Below, in pieces: positions 1-8,851 of a stretch of 64,000 nucleotides of DNA (its first letter is position 1; each line of letters starts with the position of its first letter). The translations under genes were made by a program, and so were the position numbers. The DNA lies in contig NZ_CADIKI010000021.1 of assembly GCF_902859935.1 (NCBI RefSeq), forward strand, positions 100,166 to 164,165, given 5' to 3'. The notes below the pieces were generated by a model. That model did not search any database. It saw nothing but the letters and a program-made list of their open reading frames with translations, and was not told the DNA's origin. The DNA is from Paraburkholderia fynbosensis (lineage in GTDB: Bacteria; Pseudomonadota; Gammaproteobacteria; Burkholderiales; Burkholderiaceae).

Positions 1-527
1 AGGCGTTGCTCGCGAAGGCCGGCTATCCGAACGGCTTCGACCTCACGCTGTGGGCGATGCCCGTGCAGCGCGCGTACAACCCGAACGCCCGTCTGATGGC
101 GGAAATGATCCAGGCCGACTGGGCCAAGATCGGCGTGAAGGCGAAGATCGTCACGTATGAATGGGGCGAGTACATCAAGCGCGCACACGCGGGCGAAGAT
201 GACACGATGCTGATCGGCTGGACCGGTGACAACGGCGATCCGGACAACTGGCTCGGCACGCTGCTCGGCTGCGAAGCGGTGAACGGCAACAACTTCTCGA
301 AGTGGTGCTACAAGCCGTTTGACGATCTGATCCAGAAGGGCCGCGTGACGTCCGACGTGGCCGCGCGCACGAAGGCATACATCGAGGCGCAGCGGATCTT
401 CGCGCAGCAACTGCCGTTCTCGCCGATTGCTCACTCGACGGTCTACCAGCCGGTCAGCAAGAAGGTGGTTGACATGCGCATCGAACCGCTCGGCTACGCG
501 CGCTTCGACGGCGTGAGTGTCAAGTAA
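1..527 (+). CDS. dppA: Dipeptide/oligopeptide ABC transporter substrate-binding protein, 3' end
   Basis: The window opens inside this gene. The reading frame is open from base 3 and gives the last ~174 residues of a family 5 extracellular solute-binding protein (DppA/OppA type, normally ~530 aa). Recognisable C-terminal features are the NPNARLMAEMIQADWAKIG segment, the TGDNGDPDNW loop, and two cysteines in LLGCEAVNG and SKWCYKPF that fit the DppA disulfide. The product would be a periplasmic receptor that delivers peptides to the permease encoded downstream. Genes for both permeases and both ATPases follow on the same strand, which makes the assignment firm, but the exact substrate (dipeptide, haem, ALA) cannot be read from this fragment. 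Confidence 0.9.
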   Translation, partial: ALLAKAGYPNGFDLTLWAMPVQRAYNPNARLMAEMIQADWAKIGVKAKIVTYEWGEYIKRAHAGEDDTMLIGWTGDNGDPDNWLGTLLGCEAVNGNNFSKWCYKPFDDLIQKGRVTSDVAARTKAYIEAQRIFAQQLPFSPIAHSTVYQPVSKKVVDMRIEPLGYARFDGVSVK

Positions 528-607
528 GCTGGGGCATCAGCCTGCAAGCAAGCCGTAAATTTCGCGCAGTACGCTTTTCGCACGGTTAGAAAACTGGTCG
601 AAATGGT

Positions 608-651
608 CCGGCGACCGGGGTCACAAGCCCTCGTCGCCGGTTGCGTTTTTT
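608..651 (+). terminator. Hairpin plus T-run between dppA and dppB (partial terminator)
   Basis: CCGGCGAC (608-615) pairs with GTCGCCGG (633-640), and TTGCGTTTTTT follows. The hairpin sits in the 150-base gap after the receptor gene and before the permease gene. Such hairpins commonly lower downstream expression so that the receptor is made in excess; that role is inferred. Confidence 0.6.
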
Positions 652-677
652 CTTCATCAAGACCATAGGGACGAACC

Positions 678-1688
678 ATGTTCCGCTTTGTTTTGCGCCG
701 CGTCGGCATGGTGATACCGACGTTCATCGGCATCACGATCCTGGCGTTCGCGCTGATTCACCTGATACCCGGCGACCCCATCGAAGTGATGATGGGCGAG
801 CGCGGTGTCGATCCCGCGATGCACGCCGCGGCGATGCACCGCCTCGGGCTCGACGAACCCCTGCCGATGCAGTACGTCCATTACATTGGCCGCGCGCTGC
901 ACGGTGATCTCGGCACTTCGATCATCACCAACACGAGTGTGATGGGCGAATTCCTCGCACGCTTTCCCGCTACCGTCGAACTGTCGATCTGCGCGATGCT
1001 CTTCGCGCTGATCGTCGGCCTCCCGGCGGGCGTGTTCGCCGCGCTCCGGCGCGGCACGGTGGTCGATCACGGCGTGATGGGCACCGCGCTCACCGGCTAC
1101 TCGATGCCGATCTTCTGGTGGGGCTTGATCCTCATCATGGTGTTCTCGGTGAAGCTCGGCTGGACGCCGGTGTCGGGCCGTATCGCGGTCGAATACGACA
1201 TTCCGCACGTGACCGGCTTCATGCTGATCGACGCGATGATGTCCACCGACGAAGGCGCGTTCAAATCCGCGCTGAGCCATCTGATCCTGCCGGCGATCGT
1301 GCTCGGCACGATTCCTTTGGCCGTGGTCGCGCGCATGACACGTTCGTCGATGCTCGAAGTGCTGCGCGAGGACTACATCCGCACCGCGCGCGCGAAGGGC
1401 TTGTCGCCTGGGCGCGTGATCGTCGTGCATGCGTTGCGCAATGCGCTGATTCCCGTCGTGACGGTGATCGGCCTGCAGGTCGGCACGCTGCTCGCGGGCG
1501 CGGTGCTGACCGAGACGCTGTTCTCGTGGCCGGGCATCGGCAAATGGCTGATCGACGCGATCGGCCGGCGCGACTATCCGGTGGTGCAGGGCGGTATCCT
1601 GATGATCGCCACGCTGGTGATCGTCGTGAACCTCGTCGTCGATCTGTTGTACGGCGTGCTCAACCCACGCATCCGCCATACGAGGTGA
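678..1688 (+). CDS. dppB: Dipeptide ABC transporter permease DppB
   Basis: This 336-residue inner-membrane permease matches the usual DppB/OppB length. The N-terminus MFRFVLRRVGMVIPTFIGI is the characteristic first membrane helix of the family, followed by a periplasmic LIPGDP segment. The cytoplasmic EAA loop that contacts the ATPases is visible as RTARAKGLSPGRVIVVHALRNAL-like sequence near residues 236-258. About six membrane segments are apparent. It would pair with DppC to form the channel. The ATG at 678 follows a GGGACGAACC leader. Neighbouring genes are in dpp order (A-B-C-D-F). Confidence 0.93.
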   Translation: MFRFVLRRVGMVIPTFIGITILAFALIHLIPGDPIEVMMGERGVDPAMHAAAMHRLGLDEPLPMQYVHYIGRALHGDLGTSIITNTSVMGEFLARFPATVELSICAMLFALIVGLPAGVFAALRRGTVVDHGVMGTALTGYSMPIFWWGLILIMVFSVKLGWTPVSGRIAVEYDIPHVTGFMLIDAMMSTDEGAFKSALSHLILPAIVLGTIPLAVVARMTRSSMLEVLREDYIRTARAKGLSPGRVIVVHALRNALIPVVTVIGLQVGTLLAGAVLTETLFSWPGIGKWLIDAIGRRDYPVVQGGILMIATLVIVVNLVVDLLYGVLNPRIRHTR

Positions 1689-1692
1689 AATA

Positions 1693-1771
1693 TGAACCCC
1701 CACGCTCACTCACGTTCTCTGCCCCCCGCGGGGGCGCATGCCTCCCTTGAGGCGGCTCTGCGGGAGGCATG
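1693..1771 (+). repeat. GC-rich intergenic repeat-like element with nested hairpins, overlapping the dppC ribosome binding site
   Basis: The dppB-dppC gap carries a structured element: a CCCCCGCGGGGG palindrome at 1723-1734, then a perfect inverted repeat CATGCCTCCC (1737-1746) / GGGAGGCATG (1762-1771) with a 15-base loop. The right arm contains the GGGAGG Shine-Dalgarno sequence and an ATG at 1769. The sequence resembles a dispersed intergenic element I recall from Burkholderiales genomes; no second copy was seen in this window. Confidence 0.6.
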
Positions 1772-1777
1772 ACCACC

Positions 1778-2695
1778 ATGGCAGACATACAAAACACAGT
1801 CCCCCAGGCGGTCACTCCGCCAAGCGGCCGCGCCATCGCGGCCCGTGAATTCTGGGCCAACTTCTCGCGCAACCGTGGCGCGGTCGGCGCAGGTGTCATC
1901 GTGCTCGTGCTGATCTTCGTCGCGATCTTCGCGCCGTTGATCGCGCCGCACAGCCCGATCGAGCAATATCGCGACTTCGTGAAGATTCCGCCCGCGTGGC
2001 TCGACGGCGGCAACTGGAAGTTCATTCTCGGTACCGACGAAGCGGGCCGCGACATCCTCTCGCGTCTGATGTACGGCGCGCGGCTGTCGTTCTGGATCGG
2101 CTTCGTGTCGGTGGTGCTCGCGCTGATTCCGGGCATCGTGCTCGGCCTGATCGCGGCGTTCTTCGAGAAGTGGGCCGACACGCCGATCATGCGCATCATG
2201 GACGTGCTGCTCGCGTTGCCGTCGCTGCTGCTCGCGGTCGCGGTGGTCGCGATCATCGGCCCCGGCCTCGTCAACACGATGCTCGCGATCGCGATCGTCG
2301 CGCTGCCGGGTTATGTGCGTTTGACGCGCGCATCGGCGCAGGGCGAGTTGCAGAAGGAGTATGTGACGGCGTCGCGCGTAGCGGGCGCCAGCACCTTGCG
2401 GCTGATGTTCTCGCAAGTGCTGCCGAACTGCACCGCGCCGCTGATCGTGCAAGCCACGCTCGGTTTTTCGTCAGCGATTCTCGATGCCGCCGCACTCGGT
2501 TTTCTCGGACTCGGCGTGCAGCCGCCGTCGGCGGAGTGGGGGGCGATGCTGGCCTCGGCGCGCGATTACATCGAAAGCGCCTGGTGGATCGTCACGATGC
2601 CGGGGCTGTCCATCCTGATCTCGGTGCTCGCGATCAACCTGCTCGGCGACGGGCTGCGCGACGCACTCGACCCCAAACTGAAACGGATGGCATGA
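1778..2695 (+). CDS. dppC: Dipeptide ABC transporter permease DppC
   Basis: This permease of ~305 residues is the DppC/OppC partner of DppB. It has the family's N-terminal cytoplasmic segment (REFWANFSRNRGAVGAGVI), one membrane helix, a periplasmic domain with the FILGTDEAGRDILSRLMYG signature, then five more helices and the EAA loop (EYVTASRVAGAS). Two ATGs are close together, at 1769 and 1778. The GGGAGG at 1762-1767 is only one base from the first but ten from the second, so 1778 is chosen. The stop is one base before the dppD start, which implies translational coupling. Confidence 0.93.
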   Translation: MADIQNTVPQAVTPPSGRAIAAREFWANFSRNRGAVGAGVIVLVLIFVAIFAPLIAPHSPIEQYRDFVKIPPAWLDGGNWKFILGTDEAGRDILSRLMYGARLSFWIGFVSVVLALIPGIVLGLIAAFFEKWADTPIMRIMDVLLALPSLLLAVAVVAIIGPGLVNTMLAIAIVALPGYVRLTRASAQGELQKEYVTASRVAGASTLRLMFSQVLPNCTAPLIVQATLGFSSAILDAAALGFLGLGVQPPSAEWGAMLASARDYIESAWWIVTMPGLSILISVLAINLLGDGLRDALDPKLKRMA

Positions 2696-2696
2696 C

Positions 2697-3701
2697 ATGG
2701 CTAATTTATTGACCATCCGCAATCTGGCGGTGAATTTCAACGGCCTGCCCGCGGTCGATCGCATCAATCTCGACGTCGCACCGGGCGAAGTGGTCGGCGT
2801 GGTCGGCGAATCGGGCTCGGGCAAGAGTGTCACGATGATGGCGCTGATGGGCCTGATCGACGCGCCCGGCAAAGTCACCGCCGACGAAATCACTTTCAAC
2901 GGCAAAAACCTGCTGAAGGCATCGGCGAAGGAGCGCCGCAAGATCATCGGCAAGGACATCGCGATGGTGTTCCAGGATGCGCTCACGAGTCTGAATCCGA
3001 GCTACACGGTCGGCTATCAGATCAAGGAAGTGCTGAAGCTGCACGAAGGCCTGCGCGGCAGCGCGCTCGACAAACGCGCGCTCGAACTGCTCGACCAGGT
3101 CGGCATTCCCGATCCGAAAGGCCGCGTCGGTTCGTTTCCGCATCAGATGTCGGGCGGCATGAACCAACGCGTGATGATCGCGATGGCGATTGCCTGCAAC
3201 CCGAAGCTGCTGATCGCCGACGAGCCGACCACCGCGCTCGACGTGACGATCCAGGCGCAGATCATGGAACTGCTGATCAAGCTGCAGAAGGAGCGCGGCA
3301 TGGCGCTCGTGCTGATCTCGCACGACCTCGCTGTGGTGTCCGAGGTCGCGCAGCGCGTCGCGGTCATGTACGCTGGCGAAGTGATCGAAACGAACCAGGT
3401 GCCGGACATCTTCGCGGCGCCCCATCATCCGTACACGGAAGCGTTGCTGGCGGCGATTCCCGAGCACAACGTCGGCGCGGTGCGGCTGGCGGCGTTGCCG
3501 GGCATGGTGCCGGGGCGCGACGATCGCCCGAAAGGGTGCCTGTTCGCGCCGCGCTGCAAGTACGTGGTCGACGACTGCATGAAGGCGCGGCCCGCGCTTG
3601 CGCCGATGCAAGGTCACGCCGAAGTGGCGCGCGTGCGCTGCATCAAACCCCTGAACCTGAGCGGCGACGCCAACGTTCACACCCGTGGAGGCGCACGATG
3701 A
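2697..3701 (+). CDS. dppD: Dipeptide ABC transporter ATP-binding protein DppD
   Basis: This 334-residue ABC ATPase carries Walker A GESGSGKS at residues 37-44, the signature SGGMNQR at about 152, and Walker B LLIADEP at 171-177 with a following H-loop (ISHDLAVV). The C-terminal oligopeptide-transporter extension has a Cys cluster (GCLFAPRC...DDC...RC) typical of DppD/OppD and linked in this family to an Fe-S cofactor. It would couple ATP hydrolysis to peptide import with DppF. Its end overlaps the dppF start by four bases (ATGA). Confidence 0.95.
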   Translation: MANLLTIRNLAVNFNGLPAVDRINLDVAPGEVVGVVGESGSGKSVTMMALMGLIDAPGKVTADEITFNGKNLLKASAKERRKIIGKDIAMVFQDALTSLNPSYTVGYQIKEVLKLHEGLRGSALDKRALELLDQVGIPDPKGRVGSFPHQMSGGMNQRVMIAMAIACNPKLLIADEPTTALDVTIQAQIMELLIKLQKERGMALVLISHDLAVVSEVAQRVAVMYAGEVIETNQVPDIFAAPHHPYTEALLAAIPEHNVGAVRLAALPGMVPGRDDRPKGCLFAPRCKYVVDDCMKARPALAPMQGHAEVARVRCIKPLNLSGDANVHTRGGAR

Positions 3702-4717
3702 ACGCAGTACTCGAAACGCGGCGCCAGTCAAAACCTACGGGTGATCACGTGCTGGTCGCCGACCAGCTCGCGCGGTACTACACGGTCAAGCGCGGCATGT
3801 TCGCGTCGGGCACGGTGAAGGCGCTCAACGGCGTGTCGTTCGCGCTGGAACGCGGCCGGACGCTCGCGGTGGTCGGCGAATCCGGCTGCGGTAAGTCCAC
3901 GCTTGCGCGTCAACTGACGATGATCGAAACACCCACGGCTGGGCGTCTGCTGATCGACGGCGAGGACGTGGCGGGCGCCGATCACGCGAAGATCGCGGCG
4001 CTGCGGCGGCGCGTGCAGATGGTGTTCCAGAACCCGTTCGCGTCGCTCAATCCGCGCAAGACCGTCGAGCAGACGCTCGGCGAGCCGCTCGCGATCAACA
4101 CACAATTGAGCGCTACCGAGCGCGCCGAACGGATCGCGCAGATGATGCGCACCGTCGGCCTGCGTCCGGAGCATGCGAAGCGCTATCCGCATATGTTCTC
4201 CGGCGGCCAGCGGCAGCGCGTGGCGATTGCGCGCGCGATGATTCTCGATCCGCAGATCGTGGTCGCCGACGAACCGGTGTCGGCGCTCGACGTGTCGATC
4301 CAGGCGCAGATTCTGAACCTGTTCATGGACCTGCAGGAGCAGTTCAAGACCAGCTACGTGTTCATCTCGCACAATTTGTCCGTGGTCGAGCATATCGCCG
4401 ACGATGTGATGGTGATGTACTTCGGCGGCGTGGCCGAACTCGGCGACAAGAAGCGGATTTTTTCGAAACCGCGCCATCCGTACACGCGCGCGCTGATGTC
4501 GGCGACGCCTTCGATTTTCGAGGCGGATCGCAGCATCAAGATCAAGCTGCAAGGTGAAATGCCGTCGCCATTGAATCCGCCTTCGGGTTGCACGTTCCAT
4601 CAGCGCTGCCCGTATGTGATCGACCGCTGCCGCAGTGAGGAACCGAAGCTGCGCGAAGTGGATGGCCGTCAGGTGTCGTGTCACCGCGCCGAGGAGGTGG
4701 GGGACGTGGATGCCTGA
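3698..4717 (+). CDS. dppF: Dipeptide ABC transporter ATP-binding protein DppF
   Basis: This 339-residue ABC ATPase is the second nucleotide-binding subunit. Walker A is GESGCGKS (residues 60-67), with Q-loop VFQNPFASLNPRK, signature FSGGQRQRVAIAR and Walker B IVVADEP. The C-terminus has the family Cys motif (GCTFHQRCPYVIDRC). The open frame extends upstream into dppD, but the ATG at 3698 after GTGGAGGC is chosen because it overlaps the dppD stop as ATGA and gives the normal N-terminus. The last eight bases overlap the start of the next gene. Confidence 0.95.
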   Translation: MNAVLETRRQSKPTGDHVLVADQLARYYTVKRGMFASGTVKALNGVSFALERGRTLAVVGESGCGKSTLARQLTMIETPTAGRLLIDGEDVAGADHAKIAALRRRVQMVFQNPFASLNPRKTVEQTLGEPLAINTQLSATERAERIAQMMRTVGLRPEHAKRYPHMFSGGQRQRVAIARAMILDPQIVVADEPVSALDVSIQAQILNLFMDLQEQFKTSYVFISHNLSVVEHIADDVMVMYFGGVAELGDKKRIFSKPRHPYTRALMSATPSIFEADRSIKIKLQGEMPSPLNPPSGCTFHQRCPYVIDRCRSEEPKLREVDGRQVSCHRAEEVGDVDA

Positions 4718-5870
4718 TGCGGTAGCGGCGCGTCGTCTTGCGCGCCGCTTGCGTGATGGCGGCTGCGGTGCTGCTTTCGCGCGGCGCTGGCGAGCGCGTG
4801 CACTGAACGGTGCCGCGCTCGTCGGCGTGTGTTGTGCTCTTTGTCTCGGCTCGGCACCCGCCGAGCTCGCGCATGCGGCGGGCGCGGCGGCTACCGCGCC
4901 GGCTCAGGCGGGGCGCCCGGCGGTGCCGATGCCCGGCATGCAGGCGCCGCCGCGCGCGAGCGTGCCGGGCTTCAATCCACCGCCGCCGTCGCCTGCGCCG
5001 CCCGGCACCACCGCGAGCGGCCCGGTGCGCACGCAGCCGGCGCGCATGCCGTTCTATGTCGCCACGCGCGGCACGACCACGATCTACGTGCTGGGCACGC
5101 TGCATGTCGGCGACCCCGCCGACTATCCCGCCGCCCAGCCGTTCCGGCCACCGATCCTCGCAGCGCTGGCCGCCTCGCCGACGCTGGCGCTCGAACTCTC
5201 CCCCGACGAACTGCTGATCTCGCAGGACGACGTGTCGAAGTACGGCGTGTGCAAGCGCGACTGCCTGCCGGGCTCGTTGCCGGAACCGTTGTGGCACAAG
5301 CTGGCGTTGCGTCTGCGCGGCAATCCCGCCGCGCTCGATGCGATCAAGAAGATGCGGCCCTGGCTCGCCTCGCTGGTGGTCGAAACCTACGATTCGCTGA
5401 GCGCCGGCCTGCAGACCGAGTACGGCACGGAAGCGCAACTGCAGAATGTGTATCTGAAGACGCGCGGCAAGATCGTCGGACTCGAAACGCTGCCGCAGCA
5501 GATGCGCGCGTTCACGGGGCTGTCGCTTGCGCAGCAACGCGAAATGCTCGCGCAGGACCTGGTGCAGACGCCCGCGCAAAACGTCGCCGATGTGCGCGCG
5601 CTGCATCGGCTGTGGCGGGTCGGCGATGCCGATGCGATCGCCGCGTGGCAGGCCGCCAAATCCGAAAATCTGGCGCGCGACCAGCGGATCTCCGACTCGA
5701 TCGACAACAGGATCGTCTATGAGCGTAACCGGCGCTTCGTGTCGCGGATGCTGCAGATCGCCGCGCCGAACAAGCCGGTGTTCGTTGCGATCGGCGCGCT
5801 GCATCTGGGCGGACCCAAGGGCGTATTGCAGCTTTTGCGGCAGCGCGGGTTCGTGGTGGAACCTGGTTGA
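4710..5870 (+). CDS. TraB/GumN family exported protein
   Basis: The product has 386 residues when started at ATG 4710, which follows GAGGAGGTGGGGG and overlaps dppF by eight bases. After an Arg-rich start there is a hydrophobic stretch (ALVGVCCALCLGS) ending near AHAAG, a likely signal peptide, then a Pro-rich linker. The TraB/GumN domain begins at FYVATRGTTTIYVLGTLHVG, with the conserved GTxH, and ends with the second conserved histidine in GALHLGGPKGVLQLL. Members are proposed metal-dependent peptidase-like proteins (TIKI fold). Overlap with dpp suggests cotranscription, and a link to peptide metabolism is only inference. Confidence 0.8.
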   Translation: MPDAVAARRLARRLRDGGCGAAFARRWRARALNGAALVGVCCALCLGSAPAELAHAAGAAATAPAQAGRPAVPMPGMQAPPRASVPGFNPPPPSPAPPGTTASGPVRTQPARMPFYVATRGTTTIYVLGTLHVGDPADYPAAQPFRPPILAALAASPTLALELSPDELLISQDDVSKYGVCKRDCLPGSLPEPLWHKLALRLRGNPAALDAIKKMRPWLASLVVETYDSLSAGLQTEYGTEAQLQNVYLKTRGKIVGLETLPQQMRAFTGLSLAQQREMLAQDLVQTPAQNVADVRALHRLWRVGDADAIAAWQAAKSENLARDQRISDSIDNRIVYERNRRFVSRMLQIAAPNKPVFVAIGALHLGGPKGVLQLLRQRGFVVEPG

Positions 5871-5892
5871 GCCGGATTGAGTTGCGGCGGTC

Positions 5893-7686
5893 CTATTGCC
5901 GTTGCAGAGCCTGCGCGACTTCCGCCACCACCGCCTCCCAGTCTCCCATCGTCTTTTGCCTGAACAACCTCATTCCCGGATACCACGGCGTGTCGTTGCG
6001 CGCTTGCAGCCAGCGCCAGTCGGCGTTGGCGGGCAGTAGCAGCCACACCGGCTTGCCCAGCGCGGCCGCCAGATGCGCGACGCCGGTATCGACAGCGATC
6101 ACCAGATCGAGCAGCATGACCAGCGCGGCGGTCTCGTCGAAGCTCGTCAGATCGGCGGTGAAATCGCGTGCGCGGAAGACTGGCGGCGCGTCGGCCAATT
6201 GCGCATGCGCCGCGCCTTTCTGCAGCGGATACCACACGATGTTCTTCAATCCGCTCAACGCGCTCAGGTCCGCCAGCGTCATGGAGCGGTAGCGGTCGTT
6301 GCCGAACGCGGGACTGCCGGCCCATACCAGGCCTACTTTGCGTTTCAATTTATTGACGGGGCCCAACCGCTGGCGCCATGCCTTCAGCTTCGCCTTGTCG
6401 GCGAACAGGTAGGGCAGTTCGGCGGGAATGGTGTCGATCCCGGTGCCGAGGCAGGACGGCACGCTCATCATCGGCACCCAAAAATCGTACTCGCCATCGG
6501 GCTTGCCGCTGAACGCGCGATTCACGCCCGGTATCCGTTCGACCAAGGGCAGCAACAGCTCGCGCACGCGGAGGTCGACCGTCGCGCCGCGCGCCTGCAG
6601 CACGCGCGCAAAGCGCAGAAACTGGAAGTGGTCGCCGAAACCCTGTTCGCCGACCACCAGCAGACGCCGTCCGTCGAGCGGCTCGCCACGCCATTCGGCG
6701 ACGCCAGGCACTGCGATCGCGTCGTAGTCCCGCTTGCGCCAGCGCAGCGCGAACTCCGCCCAGCCTTGCCTGTAATCGCCGCGCTTGAGCAGCAGCCACG
6801 CGAGATTCTGATGCGCATCCGCGTAGTGAGGATCGAGCGCGAGCGCCTCGCGATACAAGCCTTCTTCTTCGCCGTCTTCTTTCAGTCGGCCTTGCGCCGC
6901 CAGCGACCCGCCGAGGCACACGAGATGGGTCGGACTCGGCCTGAGCGCGACCGCGCGCCGGTAATGCGCTTCGGCGCCCGCATAGTCGCCGAGCCGGCCA
7001 AGCAGGCTGCCCAGATTGACGTGCGCCTCGACGTAATCCGCGCGCAACGCGAGCGCCCGCTCGAAACTGGCGAGCGCAGCGTCCTGACGGCCTTGCGCTT
7101 GATACGCATTGCCCGCGTTGAAATGCGCTTCGGCCATGTTCGGGTCGTGCGCAAGCACATTGCGATAGCTCGCGAGCGCTTCGTCGAAACGGCCGAGCTT
7201 GCTCAGCACCGTGCCGAGGTTCAGATGCGCGTCGATCATCGCGGGGTTCGACGCCAGCGCGAGCCGGTATTGTTCGAGCGCTTCGTTCAGCGCGCCTTGC
7301 GCTTGCAGCGCGACACCGAAGTTGTTGCGCGCGTCGGCGAAATCCGGCTGGAGCTGCAGCGCCTGGTCGTAGCAGATCGTGGCTTCGTCGAGGTGGCCGA
7401 GCGCGGCGGCCACGAGACCACGATTACTCCAGCACGCGGCGTCGCGGCGATCGAGCTTGAGCGCCCGGCTCATCAGGCGAGCGGCGGTGTCGTGCTGGCC
7501 GCGCTGATAATGCAGCACGCCGAAGTAATGCAGCCCCTTCGCATGCGAGGGGTCGAGTGTGAGGGTTTGGCGGTAGAGTGCGTCGGCGGCGTCGAGCTGG
7601 CCTGCCTGGTGCGCGGCCAGCGCGGCGTCGATCAACGAGGTGACGCGGGCGGCGGAGCCGTCGTCGCGGCGGGATGGATGTTCCAT
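5893..7686 (-). CDS. TPR-repeat protein with glycosyltransferase-like C-terminal domain
   Basis: The product is ~597 residues from ATG 7686; a GTG at 7809 would add 41 poorly supported residues. The N-terminal half is at least eight TPR units of ~34 residues, with repeated A...NLG..L...G...EA motifs. The C-terminal ~250 residues run from RRLLVVGEQGFGDHFQFLRFA through VGLVWAGSPAFGNDRYRS to AVDTGVAHLAAALGKPVWLL, a pattern of GT-B enzymes related to heptosyltransferase/OGT-like proteins. It could glycosylate a protein or surface polymer, but donor and acceptor are unknown. It is convergent with the TraB-like gene (22-base gap) and has no sugar genes beside it. Confidence 0.75.
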   Translation of the reverse strand: MEHPSRRDDGSAARVTSLIDAALAAHQAGQLDAADALYRQTLTLDPSHAKGLHYFGVLHYQRGQHDTAARLMSRALKLDRRDAACWSNRGLVAAALGHLDEATICYDQALQLQPDFADARNNFGVALQAQGALNEALEQYRLALASNPAMIDAHLNLGTVLSKLGRFDEALASYRNVLAHDPNMAEAHFNAGNAYQAQGRQDAALASFERALALRADYVEAHVNLGSLLGRLGDYAGAEAHYRRAVALRPSPTHLVCLGGSLAAQGRLKEDGEEEGLYREALALDPHYADAHQNLAWLLLKRGDYRQGWAEFALRWRKRDYDAIAVPGVAEWRGEPLDGRRLLVVGEQGFGDHFQFLRFARVLQARGATVDLRVRELLLPLVERIPGVNRAFSGKPDGEYDFWVPMMSVPSCLGTGIDTIPAELPYLFADKAKLKAWRQRLGPVNKLKRKVGLVWAGSPAFGNDRYRSMTLADLSALSGLKNIVWYPLQKGAAHAQLADAPPVFRARDFTADLTSFDETAALVMLLDLVIAVDTGVAHLAAALGKPVWLLLPANADWRWLQARNDTPWYPGMRLFRQKTMGDWEAVVAEVAQALQRQ

Positions 7687-7894
7687 GGACACCTGCAGAG
7701 GATCGCAAGCGGCGCGCGCTGCACGCACCGGCGCGTGGGATGGGAGACCATCCGCGATCTTAGGTGCCGCCCCCGGTTCCGACGATCGGACGCTTCCTAA
7801 TTCGGTCACGTACGGTCAGCAACGAGTGCTTGAGCGACGCATCGCAGCTGCGCGCTGCGATGCGTCGGCGTAGACCGCCTTGAAGGCAGGCGCC

Positions 7895-8851
7895 CTACAG
7901 GAACATCAGGAAATTCAACAGGAAGATGTTAATGACCAGCAAGGTGAGCGCGGTGGGAATCTGCACCTTGATCACCGCGTTCTTGTCCGGCAGTTCGAGC
8001 AGCGCGGCGGGCACCATATTGAAGTTCGCGGCCATCGGCGTCATCAGCGTGCCGCAGTAGCCGGAGAACATGCCGATCGCGACCATCACCGCCGGGTTGC
8101 CGTGAAACACGCCGACCAGAATCGGCACGCCGACGCCGCCCGTCATCACCGGGAACGCGGCGAAGCCATTGCCCATCACCATCGTGAAGAGCGCCATGCC
8201 GATGCAGTACACGGCCACCGCGACGAAGCGGTAGTCGAGGCTGATGTACGACGTGGTCACGTGCGCGACGGCCTTGCCGACGCCCGCGTCGGAGAACACG
8301 AGGCCGAGCATGCCGAGCATCTGCGGCAGCACCGCAGCCCACGACAGCGCATCGACCAGGCGGCGCGCTTCCTTCATCGACTGGCCGACGGTGTCGCGCG
8401 TCATCACGCAGGCCACCGCGAGCGCGATCACGCAGCCGATGCCAAAGCCGATCAGCGTGACGTTGGCCTTCTCGATCAGCGGCATACCGCCGAATACCAG
8501 GTGGCTCGCCGACAGCGTGATGATCACGGTGATGACCGGAATCGTCAGCGCGGGCACGAACAGCTTGTTACCCAGACGTGCGGCACTTGCCTTGCGCGCG
8601 TCGAGCGACAGCGTTTTCGGCTTGGCCGCGGTGACGCCGCCGAAACCGGCGATCAGCGCCATCACGATCACCGCGACGCCAACCACCGCCGGCGGCAGCC
8701 GGTCGCCGATCAGAAAGATCAGCGCATAGAGAATCCAGAAGCCCCCTGCGGTGAGACGGCGCGGATGCGTCCTGTCGGTGACGATCATGCCGCCGACGAT
8801 CAGCAGCACCACGCCCAGCAGCCAGAACAGATAGGTGATCGTAAACGTCAT
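7895..8851 (-). CDS. DUF979 family membrane protein (putative 5-oxoproline transporter subunit)
   Basis: The ATG at 8851 overlaps the DUF969 stop by four bases (ATGA) and gives 318 residues starting MTFTITYLFWLLGVVLLIVG. The protein is almost wholly hydrophobic with roughly nine membrane helices, and ends with a short tail VINIFLLNFLMFL. DUF969 and DUF979 proteins occur as adjacent pairs and resemble split ion-transporter-superfamily permeases. Here the pair follows pxpBCA on the same strand, which supports a role in taking up 5-oxoproline or a related lactam. Substrate is inference from context. Confidence 0.82.
   Translation of the reverse strand: MTFTITYLFWLLGVVLLIVGGMIVTDRTHPRRLTAGGFWILYALIFLIGDRLPPAVVGVAVIVMALIAGFGGVTAAKPKTLSLDARKASAARLGNKLFVPALTIPVITVIITLSASHLVFGGMPLIEKANVTLIGFGIGCVIALAVACVMTRDTVGQSMKEARRLVDALSWAAVLPQMLGMLGLVFSDAGVGKAVAHVTTSYISLDYRFVAVAVYCIGMALFTMVMGNGFAAFPVMTGGVGVPILVGVFHGNPAVMVAIGMFSGYCGTLMTPMAANFNMVPAALLELPDKNAVIKVQIPTALTLLVINIFLLNFLMFL

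Noticed and set aside
657..1709. 350-codon minus-strand frame opposite dppB
   Set aside because: His/Arg/Asp-rich shadow of a clear membrane permease gene.
1769..1777. First ATG of dppC
   Set aside because: The Shine-Dalgarno sequence is one base away, too close; the ATG at 1778 fits better.
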